Assembly: GCA_934692625.1 (NCBI GenBank)
Contig: CAKUUC010000004.1
Coordinates: 86,243 to 150,242 of the forward strand
Source of the DNA: an uncultured Candidatus Melainabacteria bacterium
Lineage (GTDB): Bacteria; Cyanobacteriota; Vampirovibrionia; Gastranaerophilales; Gastranaerophilaceae
Direction of reading: 5' to 3'
Length of the DNA: 64,000 nucleotides
Shown: positions 24,838-32,987 of the stretch, piece after piece
Numbering within the stretch: the first letter of the stretch is position 1
Layout of the letters: every line of letters starts with the position of its first letter
The notes under the pieces: model-generated
What the model saw: only the letters and a program-made list of their open reading frames with translations
Told to the model about the DNA's origin: nothing
Database searches by the model: none
Program-made: the position numbers and the translations under genes

Positions 24838-25599
24838 ATGAAGATAAAGAAGTTTGGTTTTTCTTTGGCAGAAGTTTTAATTACACTTGGGATAGTTGGT
24901 GTTATTGCGGCAATTGCAATACCTACATTAGTTGCAGATTATCAAAAGAAGCTTACCGCATTAGAGGTTAAAAAAGCATATACAGAATTAAATCAAATAT
25001 TGCGTATGGCAATGGCAGACCATGGAGATCCTAATGGTTGGAATTACACAAAAGCGGACGAGTTGCCATTGTGGGTCAAAACGTATTTTGAACCGTATGT
25101 AAAAGTTACTGGGGCAAAAAGTTGTACTACTAATGAGTCATGCTTGGGTTTGCCTTTGCCTTATCCTTTAAAAACAGCAAACCCAGGGAGTTTTAATACT
25201 ATGGTTGCACAATATGCCGTTGCAAAAATGGGTACCCCTATTGGCTATGGGTTTTCTAGATATCCGGGTAATTATGAACCTGTGACACGAGTAAGAGTAT
25301 ATATCAGAAATTCTGGCAAAAGATTAGCATGGCAGAAAAAGCCTTATGGTATTGTTGGAAAAGATGTTTTTACTTTTATTTTAACTAAAGCGGATAATGA
25401 ACCGATGTTCAAACCTTATGGTTGGGGAACTCTAGGTAGTTATGGTATCAGTACTAAAGATAGAAATACTTTGTTGGGTACCGGTTGGGGAGGTTGTAAT
25501 CAAAAAGCGAGTGGTTCCGGATATTGGACTCCGGGGGATGCTTGTGCTGCAGTGATTATGGTTGATGGTTGGAAAATTAGCGAAGATTATCCGTGGTAA
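24838..25599 (+). CDS. Prepilin-type N-terminal domain protein, divergent from an XRE gene
   Basis: The 253-residue protein begins MKIKKFGFSLAEVLITLGIVGVIAA. Here the residue before Phe is Gly, the canonical prepilin peptidase site. The C-terminal part has GIVGKDVFTFIL, the final G.D.F portion of the shared motif, but not the D-x-N-G part. It also has several cysteines (CTTNESC, GGCNQ, DACA) that could form disulfides after export. GGAG precedes the ATG. A TTGACA at 24754 may drive it. Substrate machine unknown; no assembly ATPase or secretin is nearby. Confidence 0.85.
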   Translation: MKIKKFGFSLAEVLITLGIVGVIAAIAIPTLVADYQKKLTALEVKKAYTELNQILRMAMADHGDPNGWNYTKADELPLWVKTYFEPYVKVTGAKSCTTNESCLGLPLPYPLKTANPGSFNTMVAQYAVAKMGTPIGYGFSRYPGNYEPVTRVRVYIRNSGKRLAWQKKPYGIVGKDVFTFILTKADNEPMFKPYGWGTLGSYGISTKDRNTLLGTGWGGCNQKASGSGYWTPGDACAAVIMVDGWKISEDYPW

Positions 25600-25660
25600 T
25601 TAGTTTTATTTATAATATAATCGTATTGGTTGGTGGTTCCCGTAATTAATACCATAAATA

Positions 25661-25690
25661 ACAACGTAGGTCGGCGTTGCCACGCCGACA
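25661..25690. repeat. REP-like hairpin GTCGGCG-TTGC-CACGCCGAC
   Basis: Flanked by ACAACGTAG. The reverse complement of the 2441 family reads ACGTAGGTCAGGC, so both hairpins share the ACGTAGGTC head. It lies between a prepilin gene and folC. Confidence 0.65.
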
Positions 25691-25718
25691 ATATAAATTA
25701 AACAAGGAACATTAAATT

Positions 25719-26894
25719 ATGACAAAAACTTATGACGATGCGGTTAAATTGTTAACATCTGTGGGGAAATTCCATATTTCGCTAGGACTGGAGAGAATCT
25801 CTAAAATTTTGGATATTTTAGGCAATCCGCAAGATAAATTGAACTGTATTCACGTTGCGGGAACGAACGGCAAAGGGTCTGTTTGTTCAATTTTGTCATC
25901 AATTTTAAACGCTGCGGGGCAAAAGGTCGGATTGTACACAAGTCCGCATATTTTCAAATATACCGAGCGAATTCAGATTTGTGGGGTTCCTATTTCTGAT
26001 GATGATTTTGCAAAATATATTTTTGAAATTTCAGAGCTTGCTGATAAAAATGGGGTTGATTTGACCGAGTTTGAACTTCTTACGGCGGTGATGTTTAAAT
26101 ATTTTGCGGATAATGACGTTGATGTTGTTGTCTTGGAAACGGGTTTGGGCGGAAGATTTGATGCTACAAATGTTATCAAACGCCATTTGTGTTCTGTGAT
26201 TACGCATGTCGACTTTGATCATACTGAACGACTTGGCAAAACGCTTGATGAGATTGCATTTGAAAAGGCGGGAATTATGAAACCCGATTGTCCTTGCATT
26301 GTTTTTGAAGGTTTAGAGGTTTATAAAGATGTAGCGGATGAAAAGGGTTCAATGCTGATGGTAATTTTACCGTTCGCAGATACTAGTGAATTGGCTTTGA
26401 AAGGTGCGTTTCAGCAGGAAAATTTGGCTTTGGCACTTGCGGTTATTGAAACAGTTTTTCCTGAAATTTCTCAAAGTACGCTTGAAGAAGGGATTAGAAA
26501 TGTTAAACATCCTTGTAGATTCCAGTATATTGCACAGAAAAATTTGATTATTGATGGGGCACATAATCCAAATGGGATAAATTCATTGAGGCAAAGTTTG
26601 GATATGTATTATCCGGATGAGGAACGTAGGTTTATTTTTGGTTGCTTGAGAAATAAAGAATATTCAAAAATGGTTAATTCATTGTTTGGACAAGGTGATG
26701 AGGTTTATTTTTATCATTTTGGACATCAAAATTCTTGTACATTTGATGAGTTGCAAAAGGTTAGTCCTGTAAAAGCGACTGAATTGACCAATGATGTTGA
26801 AATTCCGTTTGATGATGGAAAGTTGAATATAATTTGCGGTTCATTTTATATGATAGCAGAGTTGGCAGAACGTTTTGGGATAAATATTTTCTGA
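25719..26894 (+). CDS. folC: Folylpolyglutamate synthase / dihydrofolate synthase
   Basis: A 391-residue Mur-ligase-family enzyme. The P-loop is GTNGKGS (48-54) in HVAGTNGKGSVCSIL, followed by the family block GLYTSPHIFKYTERIQICG. ETGLGGRFDATNV and ITHVDFDHTE carry further metal and nucleotide contacts, and IIDGAHNPNGI lies in the C-terminal domain. It adds glutamate to folates, and perhaps to dihydropteroate. The length is slightly below the usual 420. AAGGAAC precedes the ATG. The stop abuts the convergent XRE gene. Confidence 0.95.
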   Translation: MTKTYDDAVKLLTSVGKFHISLGLERISKILDILGNPQDKLNCIHVAGTNGKGSVCSILSSILNAAGQKVGLYTSPHIFKYTERIQICGVPISDDDFAKYIFEISELADKNGVDLTEFELLTAVMFKYFADNDVDVVVLETGLGGRFDATNVIKRHLCSVITHVDFDHTERLGKTLDEIAFEKAGIMKPDCPCIVFEGLEVYKDVADEKGSMLMVILPFADTSELALKGAFQQENLALALAVIETVFPEISQSTLEEGIRNVKHPCRFQYIAQKNLIIDGAHNPNGINSLRQSLDMYYPDEERRFIFGCLRNKEYSKMVNSLFGQGDEVYFYHFGHQNSCTFDELQKVSPVKATELTNDVEIPFDDGKLNIICGSFYMIAELAERFGINIF

Positions 26895-27200
26895 TTATTT
26901 GCCCAATTTAAGACACTTATAAAGATATAACAATGTTTTGTCCGAATTTAGGGAAGTTATTATTTCTTCTCGCATTTGTTTGTATGGAATTTTATTGAAA
27001 ACGAAGAGTTCATAAATATCAACATTTAGTGCAGTTGCAATGGCGGTGATGGTTTCGGATGAGGGGTAGTTGTTACCGTTTTCTATTTTGCTAATATTTT
27101 TGGGGTCAATTCCAACAAGTTCGGCAAGAGCTTCTTGTGTAAGCTTTTGTTGCTTGCGTAAGTACTGTATTCGTTGTCCCAAATCTTGTTTTAGTGCCAT
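26895..27200 (-). CDS. XRE-family HTH regulator beside a truncated prepilin gene
   Basis: The 101-residue protein has a Cro/CI helix-turn-helix at about residues 8-63 (GQRIQYLRKQQKLTQEALAE, NISKIENGNNYPS). Its helical tail (PYKQMREEIITSLNSDKTL) is similar to the tail of the XRE protein at 24362, so the two are probably paralogues. GAGGAT precedes the ATG. It is divergent from the prepilin remnant at 27242-27559. It appears to be the surviving regulator of a damaged XRE/prepilin pair. Confidence 0.83.
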   Translation of the reverse strand: MALKQDLGQRIQYLRKQQKLTQEALAELVGIDPKNISKIENGNNYPSSETITAIATALNVDIYELFVFNKIPYKQMREEIITSLNSDKTLLYLYKCLKLGK

Positions 27201-27226
27201 TACTATTTATCCTCTTTTTACATGAA

Positions 27227-27247
27227 TTTATCAGTAAAATAGATAAA
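27227..27247. promoter_or_regulatory. Possible operator upstream of XRE gene
   Basis: TTTATC and GATAAA flank AGTAAAATA. The core CAGTAAAAT also occurs in the operator region of the XRE gene at 41844. Weak evidence. Confidence 0.25.
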
Positions 27248-27559
27248 TATAACAATCCATTGAGTGTTGGTGATGATATTACTGCTTTGGCTGCCCAAGG
27301 AAAGGCTGCTGGAAAGGATGGAACTGCTACCGAAGGTTCCAGTTGTTATGGTTTCATTGATGTTAACGGAACGACATTGCCTAACAAAGAGGTTACATGT
27401 ATTACTGCAACAAGTACAAAAGTATCCGCAACAGTTGGTGATTGTGTTGTAAGAAACAACGCTACAGATATGGGTGATATATTCCCGGTTGTGTTCCATG
27501 ATGGTACTGTAGAGCCGGCAACAGATGCTGCAAGATATGTTTTGAACCAATCAAAATAA
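27242..27559 (+). pseudogene. C-terminal remnant of a prepilin-like gene
   Basis: The open frame lacks a prepilin N-terminus and has no start with a ribosome binding site. It reads DITALAAQGKAAGKDG, then CYGFIDVNGTTLPNKEVTC and GDIFPVVFHDGTVEPATDAA. The DVNG...PN and G-D-I-F positions match the C-terminal motif of the intact prepilins here. The frame runs directly into the promoter region of the divergent XRE gene, so a deletion probably removed the 5' half. Paired Cys residues are kept. Expression is doubtful. Confidence 0.6.
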
Positions 27560-27630
27560 AAAGACTTAATTTAATATACAACATACGTTTAATATGTCAT
27601 TTGAAATTCACCTTTCTTATGACATTTTTT

Positions 27631-27660
27631 TTACATGTCAGGCAGTGCCGTGACCTACGT
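27631..27660. repeat. REP-like hairpin, mutated copy
   Basis: GTCAGGCAGTGCCGTGAC, with one substitution and one inserted base compared with the copies at 2441 and 19117; flanks ACAT and CTACGT are kept. Confidence 0.65.
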
Positions 27661-27723
27661 TTAGGTGCTGAAATTTTTGTTCAATGTTGAAAATATACTA
27701 TAAAATCTTGCAATTCTCACCCA

Positions 27724-27812
27724 ATAGTCATGCCGAACTGACTAGAAAATGAGTTGAGAGGAACTCGAAACGTAATTTTCTGTTCCTACTCGGTGATTCG
27801 GCATCTCTTCCA
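27724..27812. repeat. Palindrome-ended element, ATGCCGAA/TTCGGCAT type
   Basis: It begins AGTCATGCCGAACTGAC and ends GGTGATTCGGCATCTCTTCC, with an 8-bp inverted terminal match. Its sister is 19270-19353. The interior also folds (GAAAATGAG...AATTTTC). Confidence 0.6.
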
Positions 27813-27871
27813 TAACCAAAATAAAACAAAATATTAAGTCCCTAAACCCCTTGTAAAATCTTGATATGAAT

Positions 27872-27898
27872 CGACCCTGAAACTAGTTCAGGGTGACT
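27872..27898. repeat. Short palindrome, CCCTGAA..TTCAGGG type
   Basis: ACCCTGAAACTAGTTCAGGG followed by TGAC, sister to 19411-19438 including the preceding 35 bp. Confidence 0.55.
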
Positions 27899-27915
27899 TT
27901 TTGTTTGTTTTTGCC

Positions 27916-28050
27916 CAGATTGTTACAAAGCGAACCAACGAACCTGAGGTGAGTTGTGTGAGTCTGTATGCGTAGGCGAAGCCGAAGAAGAATAAGATAA
28001 AATCTACGCAATTAGAAATTGCTTGATTTTTAATCATTTCAGAATGACGA
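27916..28050 (+). repeat. 130-bp interspersed repeat, copy A
   Basis: It begins CAGATTGTTACAAAGCG and ends near AGAATGACG. It is almost identical to 55918-56050 except for small indels, and its 3' half recurs inverted at 2750-2800. It contains GCGTAGGC..GCCGAAGAAG and a GCAATT/AATTGC hairpin. It has no long open frame. Confidence 0.8.
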
Positions 28051-28073
28051 CCTTCTTGCTAGGCGTACCAACC

Positions 28074-28130
28074 AGTCATTCCGGACAGCACGAAACGTAA
28101 GTGAGTGCGAAAGATCCGGAATCTGTTTGC
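28074..28130. repeat. Palindrome-ended element, ATTCCGGA/TCCGGAAT type
   Basis: AGTCATTCCGGACAGCACG to GATCCGGAATCTGTTTGC. Same ends as 2380-2413 with a longer interior. Confidence 0.6.
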
Positions 28131-28265
28131 AAAGATAGTACAAACTGGTTATTTATTATTGTATGATTTTTAATGTTGTTTTTAAAAATGACGCTCCTCT
28201 TGCTCTGTTCTTGAGTAAAAGTTTTTTTTATTGTAATCTATTTTCGGTAATTAAGGAATAACTAA

Positions 28266-29018
28266 ATGCTAAATCAATTTTCACGAACTGAATTGTTATT
28301 GGGTAAAGAAGGAATGGAAAAACTTGCCAATTCGCGAGTTGCTGTGTTTGGAATTGGTGGTGTTGGTGCCTATGCGGTAGAAGCACTCATTCGTAGTGGA
28401 CTTGGAACGATTGATATTATTGATGATGACAAGGTTTGTATTACAAATGTCAATAGGCAACTTTATGCAACCAGAAAAACTGTAGGAAAATATAAGGTTG
28501 ATGTTGCAAAAGAACGAATTTTGGAAATCAATCCTAATGCGATTGTTAATACTTATCAAACTTTCTATACTCCACAAACTGAATCTGAATTTGATTTTAG
28601 CAAATATGATTATGTGATTGATGCAATAGATACTGTTGTTGGTAAGTTGTCGCTTATTGAAAAGGCGAAAGCAGCTGGAACTCCTATTATTTGTGCAATG
28701 GGGGCTGGAAATAAACTCGACCCGACACGATTTGAAGTTGCTGATATTTCTAAAACTTCTGTTTGTCCTTTGGCGAGGGTAATACGTACAGAGTTGAGAA
28801 AACGAAAAATTAAAGATGTTAAGGTTGTTTATTCTAAAGAACCACCGATTACGCCAAAAGAAGATATGTCGATAAGTTGTAAGGCGCATTGTGTTTGTCC
28901 TCCTGGGACAAGAAAATGTACTGTAAAACATCAAATTCCGGGGAGTACGGCATTTGTTCCGCCTGTTGTTGGGCTAATAATTGCCGGTGAAGTTATTAAA
29001 GATTTGATAAAAGAATAA
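28266..29018 (+). CDS. tcdA: tRNA threonylcarbamoyladenosine dehydratase (TcdA/CsdL, ThiF family)
   Basis: The 250-residue E1-like protein has a Rossmann nucleotide loop GIGGVGAYA (29-37), then DDDKVCITNVNRQLYA. Later come IDAIDTVVGKLSLIEKA, GAGNKLDPTRFEVADISKT and the cysteine pair block CVCPPGTRKC. Together these are typical of TcdA rather than MoeB or ThiF. TcdA uses ATP to cyclise t6A37 in tRNA to ct6A. AAGGAAT precedes the ATG. It follows a 700-bp repeat island. Confidence 0.92.
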   Translation: MLNQFSRTELLLGKEGMEKLANSRVAVFGIGGVGAYAVEALIRSGLGTIDIIDDDKVCITNVNRQLYATRKTVGKYKVDVAKERILEINPNAIVNTYQTFYTPQTESEFDFSKYDYVIDAIDTVVGKLSLIEKAKAAGTPIICAMGAGNKLDPTRFEVADISKTSVCPLARVIRTELRKRKIKDVKVVYSKEPPITPKEDMSISCKAHCVCPPGTRKCTVKHQIPGSTAFVPPVVGLIIAGEVIKDLIKE

Positions 29019-29047
29019 TGCATTTTGCACGTAAAAATTTTATATGG

Positions 29048-29650
29048 TTAAGCATTTATAATCTTTTGTAAGTTTTTGGCAGGTGCGTATTCCGGTAGAA
29101 GTTCTAGGCAAGTATTGAGCGATTTTTGGCATTGCTCGACGTTTTTGTCTTCGTAGTATGCGATGTATGCAAGCAAATAGTGTAATTCCGGATCTTGGTA
29201 GAATTTATCCTTTGCTCGGCGCAGGAAGAATTTTGCAGCCGGTATAAATCCGTTTGCCCAGAAAACTCGTCCGATAAATTTGTAACATTCAGGATTGTAA
29301 TATGCCATATAATCTGCGTATTTGATTATGTTTTCAATATAATTTCCTTTGCAATAAAGTAAGAAAATATTCAAATCCAGTTCTAAAAAGTTTCTTATTT
29401 GAAAATATGTTGGTGAAGATTTTATTTCACCGGTTATCATTTGCAAAAGAAAAAGTCCCCAACATGCACGATTATCTTCATTTTTTGCCTTGTTGAAGAA
29501 TTCTTCCGCTTTATTCAATTCGTCAAGCACAATACAACAATATCCACTTTCAGTATAGTAATTGTGACTTTCAAAGTATGCTTTACAACCTTTTATGCGC
29601 CCAGATAGAAAATCATTTTTTACTTGTTCATATTCATTAGTTGAGTTCAT
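29048..29650 (-). CDS. TPR-like hypothetical protein
   Basis: The 200-residue soluble protein has no signal peptide and is rich in paired helices (ELNKAEEFFNKAKNEDNRACW, FLRRAKDKFYQDPELHYLLAY, CQKSLNTCLELLPEYAPAKNL), which fits degenerate tetratricopeptide repeats. It follows the exported protein at 29671-30990 by 20 bp on the same strand and is probably co-transcribed with it. Function unknown. Confidence 0.7.
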   Translation of the reverse strand: MNSTNEYEQVKNDFLSGRIKGCKAYFESHNYYTESGYCCIVLDELNKAEEFFNKAKNEDNRACWGLFLLQMITGEIKSSPTYFQIRNFLELDLNIFLLYCKGNYIENIIKYADYMAYYNPECYKFIGRVFWANGFIPAAKFFLRRAKDKFYQDPELHYLLAYIAYYEDKNVEQCQKSLNTCLELLPEYAPAKNLQKIINA

Positions 29651-29670
29651 AAAGGTTTCAGCCCTCTATT

Positions 29671-30990
29671 TTATAGAGTTAGGTCACTCATCATTGATTG
29701 CATCATCAATGCTTGAATTACTTCAGGAGATAACTTTTTGTTACCTTGTTCTGTTACATAAGGAAGTAAATCTGTGATATCGCCTTCTCCATTTGCTTTT
29801 GTGCCAAATAGTTTGTTTAATTCCTCAATTTCTTGTTTTTGTCTGATATATTCAGGATCTTTTTCAAGTTTGTCCATTTCAGAATCTGAAGAATTGCCAT
29901 AAGCTAAGTTAACTGAGTCTAAACTGCTCATATCAATAGGTACAGCCTTACCGGTTTCTTTTCCTTCTTCTTCAACTTCTGCATTCATTCTCTTTTGAAT
30001 TGTTCTCAATTGAATTTGTTTGTATTCTTCATTGAATTTTGGTGACAAACCGTTTCCGTACGGTGCATTGATAAATTGGTCAAGTTCAGCATCTTGAGTT
30101 CCAAATGGAAGATTTAATGGTTTTTCTGCTGAACCATTGCCGTTTGTTCCACTTTGGATTGCTGGAACAATATTGTTTTGCAACTTCTTCATATTTCTGT
30201 TGATTAAAGTGTTCGGATCAATTGGAACTAAGTCGCTTGGTGCTATTGAATCTGCGATGTGAGCGTTTGGATAAACAAGTTCCGGAACATTTACGTTAGG
30301 GAAGCATTTATCTGTGTCATTACTACCCATTACACAGTTACGACCGTTTGTTGCATATTTTACAATCATTGGACAATCGTGTAATGAAATAACTTTTTCA
30401 TAGGCTCTCACTGCATTGTCTTTTTGTCCGCATTTTGTGTAGCACATTGCCAAATAATAATATGCCATTGTTTTTTGTTCATTTGTCAATGATGAAAAGT
30501 TTCTATGATTTACCAATGAAATTGATTCTTGAAGAGCACCGGCAAAGTTGCTTCTATGATATTTCTCACGAATGCCATTAAGAGAAGGATTTGCATAGAA
30601 AGAAATTTCGGATTTCCATGGATCAGGATTTTTTAGGTCAGAAAATACTCTACGAGAGGATTCTCTAAGTGCTTTGTTTCTTGGACCTACCATTTCTCCA
30701 CTATTAACCGAATTTAATACTGTATCTATGTTCTGATTTTTCTTGACAAGTTCTTCTTCTTGTTTTTTCTCTTCTTCTGACAGATTGTTGTTTGTAGTTC
30801 CAGGGCGCATTGAATTATTATAAAAATCTCCGGTTGCACGTTCTCTATCTTGGTTAGATGAAGAACTTGTGCCCATAACATCGTCATACAAATTGTATTT
30901 TTCTAACGGGCTTGTACTTGCAAATGAAGTGGTGCAAAATACGTTCAATACTACCGCAGTTGCTAATAATAATCCAAACTTCTTTTTCAT
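29671..30990 (-). CDS. Exported hypothetical protein with a TPR-like pair
   Basis: The 439-residue protein has a signal peptide (MKKKFGLLLATAVVLNVFCT, cut near FAS at about residue 25). The N-terminal segment is low in order and Asn/Glu-rich. One helical pair at about 165-195 (TMAYYYLAMCYTKCGQKDNA, VRAYEKVISL) looks like a tetratricopeptide repeat, and the C-terminus is charged. It has no cysteine lipobox. It is probably periplasmic or cell-surface; I do not recognise the family. A leader of about 100 nt lies upstream without a clear terminator. Confidence 0.7.
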   Translation of the reverse strand: MKKKFGLLLATAVVLNVFCTTSFASTSPLEKYNLYDDVMGTSSSSNQDRERATGDFYNNSMRPGTTNNNLSEEEKKQEEELVKKNQNIDTVLNSVNSGEMVGPRNKALRESSRRVFSDLKNPDPWKSEISFYANPSLNGIREKYHRSNFAGALQESISLVNHRNFSSLTNEQKTMAYYYLAMCYTKCGQKDNAVRAYEKVISLHDCPMIVKYATNGRNCVMGSNDTDKCFPNVNVPELVYPNAHIADSIAPSDLVPIDPNTLINRNMKKLQNNIVPAIQSGTNGNGSAEKPLNLPFGTQDAELDQFINAPYGNGLSPKFNEEYKQIQLRTIQKRMNAEVEEEGKETGKAVPIDMSSLDSVNLAYGNSSDSEMDKLEKDPEYIRQKQEIEELNKLFGTKANGEGDITDLLPYVTEQGNKKLSPEVIQALMMQSMMSDLTL

Positions 30991-31089
30991 TATATTAAAT
31001 CCTCTTTTATATTCTTTGAATAATATCCGTTTCTCTACGTTATTATATGATAATTTCCATATTCATACATAGTACAAACGGAGGATATT

Positions 31090-31653
31090 TCAATTTCTTT
31101 GAGCAAATTTGCATCCGCAATAGTTTTGTCTGTATAAATTCAAGGATTTTGAAATTTGGTTAGTCTTTAAAAAACCGTCTTGTTTTCTGAAATTTGTTGA
31201 TAAATATTTAAGTGAATATTTTTCTGCGATTGCGTTTCCGATTTGTGTTAATTTTTCATAATTTTTATGCGGACTAATTACCATCGAGGTCGTAAATTCA
31301 GGTATCCCTAATTCTTTAGCGAGTTCTGCAGTTTTGGTTAGACGTAATTCAAAACATTTATCACATCTTGCACCTTTTTCAGGTTCTTGTTCTAAGCCTT
31401 TTACATATTCGTAATATTCTGATGGGGTGTAATCACCAATTATTAACTCTACATCAAAGTGTTTGCATAATATCTTTTCCGCTTCTAAACGTTTTTGGTA
31501 TTCAGTATCTGGGAAGATGTTAGGATTGTAAAAGTAGACAATAACCGAATACCCCATATCTTTGAGTAAAGATATGGGATATCCTGAACATATTGCACAA
31601 CAGGCATGTAATAATATTTTTTTAGAAGAATTTATGTTTTGCAATTCCGCCAT
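31090..31653 (-). CDS. queH: Epoxyqueuosine reductase QueH
   Basis: The 187-residue protein of the former DUF208 family begins KKILLHACCAICSGYPI, with Cys18, Cys19 and Cys22. It continues with GARCDKCFELRL (second cysteine pair), TTSMVISPHKNYEKL and YCGCKFA at the C-terminus. QueH performs the last step of queuosine synthesis in tRNA in organisms without QueG. Its start overlaps the VKOR gene by 32 bp, so the two are likely translated together. The link between disulfide formation and tRNA modification is positional only. Confidence 0.93.
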   Translation of the reverse strand: MAELQNINSSKKILLHACCAICSGYPISLLKDMGYSVIVYFYNPNIFPDTEYQKRLEAEKILCKHFDVELIIGDYTPSEYYEYVKGLEQEPEKGARCDKCFELRLTKTAELAKELGIPEFTTSMVISPHKNYEKLTQIGNAIAEKYSLKYLSTNFRKQDGFLKTNQISKSLNLYRQNYCGCKFAQRN

Positions 31654-32854
31654 TATTTTTTACCATTTCTTTTAATGCCGGATATCCGCCACGTGGAATA
31701 CCCATGCTAATTTCGTCACCAATAATCATAATTGGTGTTCCCAGTTGGTCTTTGTCCACTGCAAATTTGATATCTTTTTGGATTTTATCTTCAATTGCTT
31801 GGCTATGTGCATCTATTTGAAGTTTTTCCATATCAAGTCCAAATCCTGAATTTGCAAGGAGTTCGATAATTGCTTCTTCTGTTTCAGGTTTCTTTTCAAA
31901 GAATAATGAATTAACTTCCCAGAATTTTCCTTGCTCGTAAGCTGCTTCTGCGTATCTTGCCATATTACAAGAACCGATATGGAACGGTTGTGATAAGTAT
32001 TTGTTACACTCTTGGTCTAACGGCAAACTGTGGTGTTCAATTCGTATGTTATCAAATTCTGTTGTCATTTTATGAATCATCATGTTGAAAATGTTACACA
32101 TTGGACACATATAATCTGAGTAAACTTTAACTACGATTGCATCTTTTGCATCAGTTCCCAACAGATTACCTTTTACGGCATATTTATTGGTTTTTGCGTC
32201 AAGAAATTCACCTATTGCACGTTGAGTTTTTAGTGACGGTGAGAAAGTTGCACTAGTGAAAGTCCAGCCTAAAAATCCACAAGCACAAAGCATTACAATA
32301 ATAAATGTAACTCTATAAGGAATTGGTTTTAGTGCATCAACAAAATCTTTCCAACTTTGTTTGATTGCACCGATAAATCCGCCTTCGATGCCTTTTACTG
32401 CAATAAGTCCGATTGCCAAATCCAAACAGTATGTGATTGCACACATTATACAAATTTTGTGAATTCCAAATAAGCTTACGCACAATAGTATCATTGAGAT
32501 TGTAAATGCGATTAAGCCTAATGATGCGATATAATGAAATTTGTTTTTAAATACTTCTAAAAACTTTAAAAATGGGATTTTCTTTAAAAAATCTACACTT
32601 AAAAGCATAGTAATGAATGAATATAAGAATAAACCCCAATATGCAAGTGGAACTCCTAAAAATTGGGATTCTGTTGTTCTCGCAACTCCATCGCAATCAA
32701 TCAGTTCGCTAACGGAGCAAAAACTTGGCATTGCGTATCTGTTAAAATTTGCTTGGTAATAAATAAAGGCTAAGTCAATTGTTACCAATACGCCGATTAA
32801 AACAAGTATACCGATGGATATAGTTTTTTGTCGTTGTAATTTATCTTCTTCCAT
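31622..32854 (-). CDS. VKOR family membrane protein fused to a thioredoxin-like (DsbA) domain
   Basis: A 410-residue fusion. The N-terminal VKOR part has several membrane helices, loop cysteines Cys46 and Cys54 (CSVSELIDC) and the quinone-side CIMC (135-138). The C-terminal domain, after a helix near 182-200, has the redox motif CPMC (250-253) in VKVYSDYMCPMCNIF. Such fusions oxidise exported proteins and pass electrons to quinone, replacing DsbA plus DsbB; similar fusions are known in cyanobacteria. RBS AAAGGGA. The domain order and all four redox pairs are intact. Confidence 0.9.
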   Translation of the reverse strand: MEEDKLQRQKTISIGILVLIGVLVTIDLAFIYYQANFNRYAMPSFCSVSELIDCDGVARTTESQFLGVPLAYWGLFLYSFITMLLSVDFLKKIPFLKFLEVFKNKFHYIASLGLIAFTISMILLCVSLFGIHKICIMCAITYCLDLAIGLIAVKGIEGGFIGAIKQSWKDFVDALKPIPYRVTFIIVMLCACGFLGWTFTSATFSPSLKTQRAIGEFLDAKTNKYAVKGNLLGTDAKDAIVVKVYSDYMCPMCNIFNMMIHKMTTEFDNIRIEHHSLPLDQECNKYLSQPFHIGSCNMARYAEAAYEQGKFWEVNSLFFEKKPETEEAIIELLANSGFGLDMEKLQIDAHSQAIEDKIQKDIKFAVDKDQLGTPIMIIGDEISMGIPRGGYPALKEMVKNNGGIAKHKFF

Positions 32855-32987
32855 AATAATTCCCTTTCTTATTCTTCTAAATCTATATTATATTTTTAAC
32901 GAAAATTAATCAACCAACTTAACAACTAAATTACTTGAAGAAAATGCGAATTAATGCTATTATGCAATGTGCTTAAGGAAGAAAAAA

